From positions 62,001 through 126,000 of the forward strand of contig NZ_JASCXN010000009.1 in the NCBI RefSeq assembly GCF_030010625.1: DNA of 64,000 bases. Direction: 5' to 3'. Positions 19,237 to 25,868 of this stretch are shown one piece after another. This DNA is from Streptomyces sp. CC208A. Lineage in GTDB: Bacteria; Actinomycetota; Actinomycetes; Streptomycetales; Streptomycetaceae. Numbering within the stretch: the first letter of the stretch is position 1; every line of letters begins with the position of its first letter. Under the pieces are notes generated by a model. It had not been told where the DNA came from. It saw nothing but the letters and a program-made list of their open reading frames with translations, and ran no database searches. The translations under genes were made by a program, and so were the position numbers.

Positions 19237-19983
19237 GTGACCACCGTCGACACCGCGACGATCACGGTCGAGCTGCCCGAGGCGTTCGACCCGCGCTGGA
19301 ACCGCCTGCCCGGTATCACCGTGGACGGCAACAAGATCACCCTCGACCCGGCCGAGTACTTCTTCCGGTTCGAGGCGAACACCTGGCTCGTCATCGACTG
19401 GCAGACCGTGACGGACGGCCTGCTGAACGCGGACGAGACCGAGACCGCCACCGTCGAACAGATGGCGCTGGAGTTCGTGAAGGCGCACGGCCGCTCGACC
19501 AACGACGCGGGCGAGGTGCTGGCCATCGCCTACCAGGTGTACTCGTACCTGTTCCGGGACGAGCACCTCGCCACGCTCGGCCTGCCGGGTGTCACCGCCG
19601 AGCACCTGAAGATGCTCCGCGAGGCGGCCACCTTCATGGCCCTGAACAAGGTCGAGCTCGACGGCCACATCTCCAACGTGGGCCCGTGCTGGTTCTTCCC
19701 CTCCGCGACCGGGGTGGTCTTCGACCTCTCCGACGAGGACGGCCAGATGCTGGACGAGGTCTACCACGGCGGGTGGTTCAACGAGCACCGCCGGATCGAG
19801 GGCATCAAGGCTCACGCCGCGCTCGGCGGGCGGCTGGTCCACGGCTGCCAGTCCAAGCCCGACCAGTCCGGCGGCGTCGTCGCCCCCTACGGCGCGTCGA
19901 TGGCCACGTTCGGCAAGGAGCTGGCCGAGATGAAGGCCGAGTGGATCGAGCAGGTCAACTCCTACCGGGTGACCGCCGCCTGA
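19237..19983 (+). CDS. Unknown protein, first gene of the element cargo operon
   Basis: I do not recognise this 248-aa acidic protein. It has no signal peptide, membrane segment, cysteine cluster or nucleotide-binding motif. Features that might be conserved are PAEYFFRFEANTWLVIDWQT near residues 38-57, VGPCWFFPSATGVVFDLSDE near 148-167 and YGASMATFGKELAEMKAEWI near 219-238. The GTG start has GGAGA upstream. It is followed after 92 bp by the kinase-like gene, with a hairpin between them that could lower downstream expression. Confidence 0.8.
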   Translation: MTTVDTATITVELPEAFDPRWNRLPGITVDGNKITLDPAEYFFRFEANTWLVIDWQTVTDGLLNADETETATVEQMALEFVKAHGRSTNDAGEVLAIAYQVYSYLFRDEHLATLGLPGVTAEHLKMLREAATFMALNKVELDGHISNVGPCWFFPSATGVVFDLSDEDGQMLDEVYHGGWFNEHRRIEGIKAHAALGGRLVHGCQSKPDQSGGVVAPYGASMATFGKELAEMKAEWIEQVNSYRVTAA

Positions 19984-20000
19984 TCCCAGCGTTGATCCCC

Positions 20001-20035
20001 GGCCCGGGGTGGCAAGCGCGCTGTCGCCCCGGGCC
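20001..20035 (+). terminator. Intra-operon hairpin
   Basis: A 9-bp perfect stem (ggcccgggg / ccccgggcc) with a 17-nt loop lies between the first and second cargo genes. It may be a partial terminator or a processing and stability element. Confidence 0.5.
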
Positions 20036-20075
20036 TGGCCCCTGACCCACCCCCCGAAGGAACGGAACCGCCCCC

Positions 20076-20993
20076 GTGGACAGCAAGCTCACCGCCGCCA
20101 TCCTCGCCGACATCTGCGCCCGCACCGGCCAGCCGATCCCCACCCGTGAAGAGATGCGGGTGTGGGACATGTCGGGTGTCGAGCGCTTGCGCTTCCCCCC
20201 GCACATGCGCACCGCGATCTACAAGTACGCCGTCGAACCGTTCGCCACCGAGGACGAGATCCTTCGAGCCGCCCGCCTGTCCGGCATCCCCGTGCCGGAG
20301 GTCATCGGCTCCATCGTCCGAGACGGAACCCTTGGCATGGTCATCGAGGACCTGGGCGAAGAGGTCCGCGAGGCACAGGACATGGATGGCATCGTGGCCG
20401 CTGTCGCCCTGCACCAAGCACCCGTCGCCCCGTCGCTCCGGGAGATGGACGAGGACGCACTTGCCGCCCTGCCCGAGCTGGCGCTCGGCCACCTGCGCCG
20501 CCTGCGTGACGCCGGCCGCTGGAACGAGGACACCGCCGAGCTGTCGTTTGCGCTCGGCTCCCTCGCGGCGTCGGCGGAGAAGCGGGCGACCGGTGCTGAG
20601 CTGGCCCCGTACGGCTGGGTGCACTCCGAGTTCCACCCGACCAGCCTCCACATCGGCGAGGACGGCTGGCGCTTGCTCGACTTCGCCCGTGCGTTCACCG
20701 GCCCTGGCCTCCTCGACCTGGCGTCCTGGCACGGCACCACTGGCGACCCGGACCCGGCGAGGCTGCGCGCCTTCATCGAGACGTACGTGAACGCTGGCGG
20801 TGACAAGGACGCGCTTGCCGAGCGCGGCGGCCTGCCTGCCGAACGGTGGGCGCTGGGCTGGCATCGGGTGTGGGCGAGTGAGTGGTTCATGGAGCAGGCG
20901 CTCCGCTGGATCAACAACCCCGAGGATGACCCGGTCTACATCAAGGTCGTCCGCAAGCACCTCCTCGCGGCCGTCAGGCTGCTGGAGGCGTGA
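20076..20993 (+). CDS. APH-fold kinase-like protein with altered catalytic motif
   Basis: This 305-aa protein has the layout of aminoglycoside/choline-kinase-like phosphotransferases: a candidate ATP-site lysine in AIYKYA (K50), a hinge-like segment GMVIEDLGEE (88-97) and a catalytic-loop equivalent HSEFHPTS (183-190), followed by LLDFARAF and LDLASWHG. The family consensus is HGDxxxxN followed by a metal-binding Asp. Here the catalytic Asp is Glu and the Asn is Ser, while the second Asp (D202) is kept. It may be a changed-specificity kinase or a pseudokinase. A resistance role is not supported by anything here. The methyltransferase start follows the stop by 1 nt. Confidence 0.75.
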   Translation: MDSKLTAAILADICARTGQPIPTREEMRVWDMSGVERLRFPPHMRTAIYKYAVEPFATEDEILRAARLSGIPVPEVIGSIVRDGTLGMVIEDLGEEVREAQDMDGIVAAVALHQAPVAPSLREMDEDALAALPELALGHLRRLRDAGRWNEDTAELSFALGSLAASAEKRATGAELAPYGWVHSEFHPTSLHIGEDGWRLLDFARAFTGPGLLDLASWHGTTGDPDPARLRAFIETYVNAGGDKDALAERGGLPAERWALGWHRVWASEWFMEQALRWINNPEDDPVYIKVVRKHLLAAVRLLEA

Positions 20994-20994
20994 C

Positions 20995-21663
20995 GTGGAC
21001 GCTTGGGACGCTCACGCTGCCCAGCGCCTGGCAGAGGGCCCGCTACGCCCCCTCGAACCGCCCGCTCGGATGGAGTGGACACAGCGCCCCGGCATCGGTC
21101 CTGGCGCTGAGATCCTCGGCGAGGACCTGGCAGGGCGACGCGTGGTGGAACTGGGATGCGGGCCCGGCCACAACGCCGCCCACCTGACCAGCATCGGCGC
21201 AAAGGTCACCGGAGTGGACCGCTCGAAAGGACAGGTCCAACGGGCCTACGCCCACTACGGACACCACGGAACCGAGTTCGTCCACTCCCGCGCGCTGGGC
21301 TACCTCAGCCGTGAGAGTGAACCGCTCCACGCCATCGTCTCGGTCTTCGGAGCGATCGGCTTGGCCGAACCGTCCAGGCTGCTTGGTGCGTGCTCCCGTC
21401 GCCTCGGACGCAAGGGAGTGCTTGCCTTCTCCGTCCCGCACCCGCAGCGCACCGGCACCATCCCGCCCAGTCCCCGCACCCATGACCGCGTGACGCTGCC
21501 GGACGGAACCGCCGCCACGGTCGACCGATGGGACATCGACCCGGCCGCTTGGGTGCGGGCGGTCAACCGCGCCGGACTGCTGATCACCGGAGTGCACAAC
21601 CTGTTCGCCCCGGCTGACGCTCGCTGGCCGACCACCTTGCTCATCACCGCACGGAAGCCCTGA
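20995..21663 (+). CDS. Class I SAM-dependent methyltransferase
   Basis: The 222-aa protein starts at the GTG at 20995, one base after the kinase-like gene. Motif I is VVELGCGPGHNAAHL (about residues 49-63), followed by VTGVDRSKGQ at strand 2 and AIVSVFGAIGL at motif IV. The order and length fit small-molecule or tRNA/protein methyltransferases alike, so the substrate is unknown. The tight spacing suggests it works with the kinase-like and HAD proteins. Confidence 0.82.
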   Translation: MDAWDAHAAQRLAEGPLRPLEPPARMEWTQRPGIGPGAEILGEDLAGRRVVELGCGPGHNAAHLTSIGAKVTGVDRSKGQVQRAYAHYGHHGTEFVHSRALGYLSRESEPLHAIVSVFGAIGLAEPSRLLGACSRRLGRKGVLAFSVPHPQRTGTIPPSPRTHDRVTLPDGTAATVDRWDIDPAAWVRAVNRAGLLITGVHNLFAPADARWPTTLLITARKP

Positions 21664-21689
21664 CACCCGACCGAACCCGGGAGGCACCG

Positions 21690-22235
21690 ATGCACCAACC
21701 CCCGTTCCTGCTGTTAGACATCGACGGCGTCTTCATCCCGTTCCCCGGACCGGACGGCGCCACCCCGGCTACCCACCCCCGCCACACGGTCACCACTGAC
21801 GACGTGGCCAAGCCGTTCGATGTCTGGCTCAACCCGGACCACGGCAAGCTCATCACCGACGCCATCGGCACCGGCCTGGTCCGGCCCGTGTGGTGCACGA
21901 GCTGGCGAGCCGATGCCCGCCGCGTCATCGCCCCGCTGATGGGCCTGCCGGACTTCGAGCACATCGAACTGCCCAACCTGCCGATCAAGACCAGTCACCC
22001 CGACGGCTACCTGTGGAAGCGCAACCACGTCGCGGACTGGCTCGCTACGGCTCCGGCCGTGTGGATCGACGACGACTTCACCCGCCTCGACCACCAGTGG
22101 GCGGCCGACCGGACCACGTTCGGAAACCCGACCCTGCTCATCGAGCCCGACCCGCACGAGGGCATCCAGCCCGAGCACATCGCGACCGCTCTGGAGTGGG
22201 CCACCGCCCTCGTGTCCACAAGGGAGGCGGCTTGA
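21690..22235 (+). CDS. HAD-fold protein (Swiss-Army-Knife RNA-repair type HAD)
   Basis: The 181-aa protein has the HAD nucleophile motif LLLDIDGV (D10, D12), motif II in VWCTSWRADA (T70/S71), a lysine (K110, in YLWKRNHVADW) and the acidic motif VWIDDDF (D127-D129). The pattern matches a HAD subfamily named from RNA-repair proteins, in which standalone actinobacterial members are common and uncharacterised. A phosphatase or phosphotransferase is expected. Leucine 9, just before the nucleophile, is a TTA codon (21714-21716), which would make translation bldA-dependent. The stop overlaps the start of the next gene. Confidence 0.78.
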   Translation: MHQPPFLLLDIDGVFIPFPGPDGATPATHPRHTVTTDDVAKPFDVWLNPDHGKLITDAIGTGLVRPVWCTSWRADARRVIAPLMGLPDFEHIELPNLPIKTSHPDGYLWKRNHVADWLATAPAVWIDDDFTRLDHQWAADRTTFGNPTLLIEPDPHEGIQPEHIATALEWATALVSTREAA

Positions 22236-22423
22236 TGTCCGCACGACATGCGGCCCCACCGGACCGCGACCGGCTGGGCACGGTCCTTACGGCAAGTTGG
22301 GCCGTGCTCCACGTGCTCGGCTTCGCCACGCTCGGCCTGACATTCCATGAGCGTCCGGCTGTCGCCGATCACAGGGCGACCCCCGCGGAAACCGTTCCGG
22401 ACTCCGAGCCTGCCCCTGCCTGA
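22235..22423 (+). CDS. 62-aa membrane peptide, last gene of the cargo operon
   Basis: This small protein starts at an ATG that overlaps the HAD stop (TGATG). It has one likely membrane segment (about residues 19-37, VLTASWAVLHVLGFATLGL) and a short polar tail. Function is unknown. Coupled translation to a TTA-containing gene would place it under the same developmental limit. A strong bidirectional terminator follows. Confidence 0.6.
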   Translation: MSARHAAPPDRDRLGTVLTASWAVLHVLGFATLGLTFHERPAVADHRATPAETVPDSEPAPA

Positions 22424-22550
22424 CCTGCTGTGCTCGGGACGGGGCCCCGGCCTGCCGTGCGCCCCTGTGCTGGCCCCTCTCGCCCGTGCTGGGGGCACGC
22501 CGGCTCAGAGGTGGCCGAGCCTCTCAGACGGCAGCACAGACCCCCGCATG

Positions 22551-22587
22551 ACAGAGGCCCCCGACGTGATGCCGGGGGCCTGTCTGT
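22551..22587. terminator. Bidirectional terminator between cargo operon and resolvase
   Basis: acaga and ggcccccg (22551-22563) pair with cgggggcc and tctgt (22573-22587), with a 2-nt bulge and a 9-nt loop. It separates two convergent transcription units. Confidence 0.75.
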
Positions 22588-22606
22588 GAGTCCGTGTGCG
22601 CTTGTC

Positions 22607-23440
22607 TCAGGCGCTCTCTCCCAGGTGGCGGTACAGCGTGGCTCGACCGATTCCCAGCGCCTTAGCGATGGACGTGACGCTCTCTCCCTTGGCGTACCTG
22701 GCACGGGCCACGGCTAGCTTGTCGTCATCCACGACGGACGGACGCCCACCGACGTTGCCCTTGCGGGCCGCAGCGTCCAGCCCCTCCAACGTCTTCTCCC
22801 GGATGCCTTCCCGCTCCACCTCGGCACTGACGGCGAGCACGGCGAACACGATGGCACCCGCCCCGTTCGGGTCGTACACACCCTGGAGGGGACCGGACAG
22901 GAGTTCCAGTTGGATGCCGTCCGCCTGAAGGGTGGACGACAGAGTCATCAGCTCTGCTGCACTGCGGGCAAGCCGCTTCATCTCGACCACGGTCAGGATG
23001 ACCGGCTGATTCGGTGCGGCTGCCTTGATTTCCCGTGCCAGCGTGAGCGCCTTTTCAAGCTCCGGCCGCTCCTTCACACGGGTGCTGATCTTCTCCGAGA
23101 ACACACGGGTGCAGTCGGCACGGGCGAGCATGTCCAACTGAGACTGGAGTTCCTGCCCAACAGTGCTGCACCTTGCGTAGCCCAGTCGGATCGCTGCGCC
23201 CGGTGTCGCGTCAGACACCTGTGTGACGGGAGCGCCTGCCGTCCATGCCTTGCCGGGGTTGCGGTCGGCCGGAGTCTTCACGGTCAGTTCCGCTTTGAGC
23301 GCGGGCACCAGGGCGAAGCGGCCCGTGTGGTAGTTCGCCGCGACCTTGCCCGTAGTCGTACGGCAGGGGCTACCGGCAGGGGCATCGCACTTCGGGCAGG
23401 CGTGACTCTCGACCTGATCGGCCGGGGTGTTCGTGGTCAT
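22607..23440 (-). CDS. Small serine recombinase (resolvase/invertase) with N-terminal zinc finger
   Basis: This is a 277-aa protein. Residues 15-38 form a CPKC...C...H zinc-finger-like module of a type common on actinobacterial plasmids. The serine-recombinase catalytic domain follows, with the nucleophile in YARCSTVGQ (S92), an Arg-rich active-site segment (EMKRLARS) and the E-helix (VLAVSAEVEREGIREKT). A resolvase helix-turn-helix closes the protein (KGESVTSIAKALGIGRATLYRHL). It is distinct from the large integrase and more likely resolves dimers or inverts DNA. Repeated boxes upstream suggest its recombination or operator site. Confidence 0.88.
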   Translation of the reverse strand: MTTNTPADQVESHACPKCDAPAGSPCRTTTGKVAANYHTGRFALVPALKAELTVKTPADRNPGKAWTAGAPVTQVSDATPGAAIRLGYARCSTVGQELQSQLDMLARADCTRVFSEKISTRVKERPELEKALTLAREIKAAAPNQPVILTVVEMKRLARSAAELMTLSSTLQADGIQLELLSGPLQGVYDPNGAGAIVFAVLAVSAEVEREGIREKTLEGLDAAARKGNVGGRPSVVDDDKLAVARARYAKGESVTSIAKALGIGRATLYRHLGESA

Positions 23441-23462
23441 GAACGAGACAGTCTCATAAACG

Positions 23463-23586
23463 TGTCCCGAAAGCTAGTCGGAAGGGTGATGTTTCGAGAC
23501 GGGTTACGGGACTGTCAAGCGGGGGTGAAACGGACACGCCCTGAGTGAAGCCAAACCGTCCCGATAACGAAGGTTTACGGGACGGC
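23463..23586. promoter_or_regulatory. Candidate res site / operator of the resolvase
   Basis: Four boxes of form TTNCGGGAC lie just upstream of the resolvase: reverse at 23464-23472, forward at 23504-23512, reverse at 23558-23566 and forward at 23575-23583. A near-copy (tttcgagac) lies at 23492-23500. The last two form an 8-bp perfect inverted repeat (ccgtcccg / cgggacgg). Paired boxes next to a resolvase gene are typical of res sites. Confidence 0.55.
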
Positions 23587-23617
23587 CTCGGGTTGCCCTT
23601 CATCACTCGGTCTTGGG

Positions 23618-23899
23618 TCAGGCAGTGGTCGACACAGACACGAGCATCGGACCGGCTGCCTTGCTCCATGCCTCGCCTCGCGAGACGGCCGCCTGTCCCT
23701 CAGTGCGTACGGCCTCGACCATGGGGGCGAGGAACGTGGCCTGCCAGTGCTGCGCCGTCTCGGCGGTCATGTCGCTGTCCTCGACCACGGTCCTGAGTCT
23801 GGCTTCCAGTACTGCCGCACCCTCTTGGGTGTCGGCTCCAGTCCACTCGTCTGCGTGCTCACCTATCAGCGTCCAAGACATCTTGATCATGGCGCGCAT
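23618..23899 (-). CDS. Small unknown protein
   Basis: This 93-aa frame encodes an acidic, Trp-containing protein (MSWTLIGEHADEWTGADTQE near the start). It has host-like codon use and no hit to a family I know. It could be a recombination directionality factor or regulator by position, but nothing in the sequence shows this. The start may be one of three in-frame ATGs. Confidence 0.45.
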   Translation of the reverse strand: MRAMIKMSWTLIGEHADEWTGADTQEGAAVLEARLRTVVEDSDMTAETAQHWQATFLAPMVEAVRTEGQAAVSRGEAWSKAAGPMLVSVSTTA

Positions 23900-24080
23900 C
23901 GTAGGGCGACGGCGATGGGATGCGAAGGGCGAAGGGGGTGGGGTATGACCCCCGAAGGGGGCCCTCGTCGACCGCCATGTCTTAGCAGCTCAGATCCTGC
24001 CACGGTTTCAGACCTCGTCAGGGCAGCGGCGAAGGTAGGCAACGGCGAAGAAATAGCAGGTAGAAGCGCTGCGTCGGGTG

Positions 24081-24577
24081 CCGGCCTGCGGCCGGGACTG
24101 CACAAGAGTGAAGCCTTTCGGGGCTTGCGTGAGCAGCCTTGCTCTGTGGCCGCATGAGCGGCCCCCTTCTCCTTGCCCTTGCCGTAGTGCTCGGCGCTCT
24201 GGGGGGCGCGTAGCGCCCCACCTGTGGCTTCCCGGTCTTGCTCCTGTCGGCCCCTGCGGGGCCGCTCTACCGAAGCGGGCTTCCTGATGTGCGGCCGGAG
24301 GCCGCGCCTCCCCCTACCTCTTCGCCTTTGCCCTTGCGGCTGGGGCGCACAGCGCCCCGCTTCCCTTGCTGATGACGTAAGTACGGACGTGGCTTCCTTC
24401 TGTCGGCCCCTCTGGGGCCGCCCTGTTGAAGTGGGCTTCCTGCTGTGCGGCCGGAGGCCGCCCCTCCTCGTACCTCTTCGCCGCTGACAGGCTCCCGGCT
24501 TCGCAGTTCTCCAGTGCTCTGCGTGCTGGTCGGCCGTAGGCCGCCAGTATCAGAGGGCTGACGTACTTACGTAAGTA
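24081..24577. repeat. Field of GC hairpins, candidate replication or transfer origin
   Basis: Nine perfect palindromes with 3- or 4-nt loops lie at 24081-24095, 24148-24163, 24203-24219, 24248-24264, 24291-24305, 24342-24358, 24404-24420, 24447-24461 and 24531-24543, plus a loopless 14-bp palindrome (tacttacgtaagta, 24564-24577). Two of them (cggccccNNNggggccg and gcggccggaggccgc) recur as a pair at exactly 156-bp spacing inside a diverged direct repeat. ACGTAAGTA occurs at 24375 and 24569. No credible gene is present in 23900-24663. An origin of replication or transfer, or a structured RNA, would fit. Confidence 0.65.
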
Positions 24578-24614
24578 GAGGAGGAGCGAGGCTTGCCGAG
24601 CGGAGCGAGGTAGT

Positions 24615-24659
24615 TGGTGGTGGTGACACTCCTACAAGGGGGCAGCATCACCACCACCA
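24615..24659 (-). terminator. Terminator after the ATPase gene
   Basis: A 12-bp stem (tggtggtggtga at 24615-24626 with tcaccaccacca at 24648-24659) lies 4 bp beyond the ATPase stop. Confidence 0.65.
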
Positions 24660-24663
24660 CGGT

Positions 24664-25623
24664 TCAGGCCGTCTCGGCGGACTTCCTGACCCAGCGCCCG
24701 TCAACGTGGGCCAGGGCGTCACTGAGCTTGGGCCGTACGGTCTCCCACTTCCTTCCGACCTCGGGCGCGTACCGCACAGCCAGCGCCTTGTACGTCGTCT
24801 CCTCCGGCTGTTCCTTGACGATCCGTGCGATGAGGTCTTCATCCCATGCCTTGGCCTTCGGCAGGCTGACGAGCTTGAGGGCAGGCTCTGCCCGCTCCCA
24901 GACGGGTACCTCGCTGTGCTTGCCGGCACGGCGCACGGTGACGGCGATGTCCAGGTCTTCCCTGGCCCGGTTGCTCGCAGTCTGGATGCGCCGTCCGTAC
25001 TTCCCTGAGTTGCGCAGCACGATCAGCCCTCGGGCACCGGCAGCGATGGCACGTCCCCCGATCGGGGAGGACGAGACGCTCATCCCTTCCCCTGTCCCCT
25101 TGGGGGTGTGGGTGACCACCAGAGTCGGGATGCCCGCCTCACTGATCGGCCGGAGACTGCGCATGATCCGCTGTGCCGTGACAGACGAGGCGATGTCCTC
25201 GCCGGGGGCGAGTGCGCCGATCAGGTTGTCCAGCACGAACAGGCCCGGCCGCATCTCTGCCAGGTCCACAGCGATGCCCGCCCAGTAGCCGGAGTCTCCG
25301 GGGTCCTCGACGGGGAAGATGGTCACCGCATCGTCCGGCACGGCCCCGTGCAGGCGCTCCTTCATCTCCTCCGGTGCGCCATCGTCGGTCAAGCCGAACA
25401 CGACGTGATCCAGCTTCCGGTGTACGGGTTGCCCGAGGAACGTCGGCTCCCCGTTGAGCAGGGCTGCGCCCATGCCCGCGCTGAGCAGAGTCTTACCGGC
25501 CTTCGGTTCCCCGGACAGGATGGTGGTCCGGGTGGTGAGGAGATCACCGATGAGGAACGCATCCTCGTACGGGACACGCTCGATCTGGTGGAGCTGTCGC
25601 CCCATGTCCTTGATGGCACCCAA
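24664..25623 (-). CDS. RecA/RepA-fold AAA ATPase
   Basis: The 319-aa protein has a P-loop ILSGEPKAGKTLLS (about residues 35-48), a Walker B LFVLDNLIGAL and a polar motif LVVTHTPKGTGEG, as in hexameric RepA/DnaB-like and related plasmid or phage ATPases. The C-terminal part (TYKALAVRYAPEVGRKWETV) may be a small helical DNA-binding domain. It is the only replication-type protein in the element. The start used is TTG at 25623, with GGAGG about 12 nt upstream; ATG at 25605 is an alternative. Confidence 0.8.
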   Translation of the reverse strand: MGAIKDMGRQLHQIERVPYEDAFLIGDLLTTRTTILSGEPKAGKTLLSAGMGAALLNGEPTFLGQPVHRKLDHVVFGLTDDGAPEEMKERLHGAVPDDAVTIFPVEDPGDSGYWAGIAVDLAEMRPGLFVLDNLIGALAPGEDIASSVTAQRIMRSLRPISEAGIPTLVVTHTPKGTGEGMSVSSSPIGGRAIAAGARGLIVLRNSGKYGRRIQTASNRAREDLDIAVTVRRAGKHSEVPVWERAEPALKLVSLPKAKAWDEDLIARIVKEQPEETTYKALAVRYAPEVGRKWETVRPKLSDALAHVDGRWVRKSAETA

Positions 25624-25839
25624 GAGAGTTGCCTACCTCCATGCTCCCTGTGTGGCGCAGCGTGCGCCGATGACCCCCGCCGGATGGCGGGCGCATGTGC
25701 CTCCCTTTCTTCGCGGGGGTGGACCGGCCACGGATGAGGCGGTCTCTTCACAGGAGCGCCCGAGGCTTGGCCTCGAACTCGGTCTCGTGCAGTCGGGGGC
25801 GACGGCGGCGACCTGGCAGAGCAGCATACAAAACGAGGA

Positions 25840-25861
25840 GGGCCCCCACAGTGGGGGGCCC
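25840..25861 (-). terminator. Terminator after the integrase gene
   Basis: An 8-bp stem (gggccccc / gggggccc) with a 6-nt loop lies just past the integrase stop. On the reverse strand it is followed by tcctcgtttt, giving a short U-run. Confidence 0.7.
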
Positions 25862-25868
25862 ATGTGCT

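Noticed and set aside
20076..20993. Aminoglycoside resistance gene
   Set aside because: The fold is APH-like, but the catalytic Asp and Asn are replaced and nothing links it to an antibiotic.
24081..24577. CRISPR array
   Set aside because: The repeats are palindromes of different sequence and spacing, there are no uniform spacers, and no cas genes are present.
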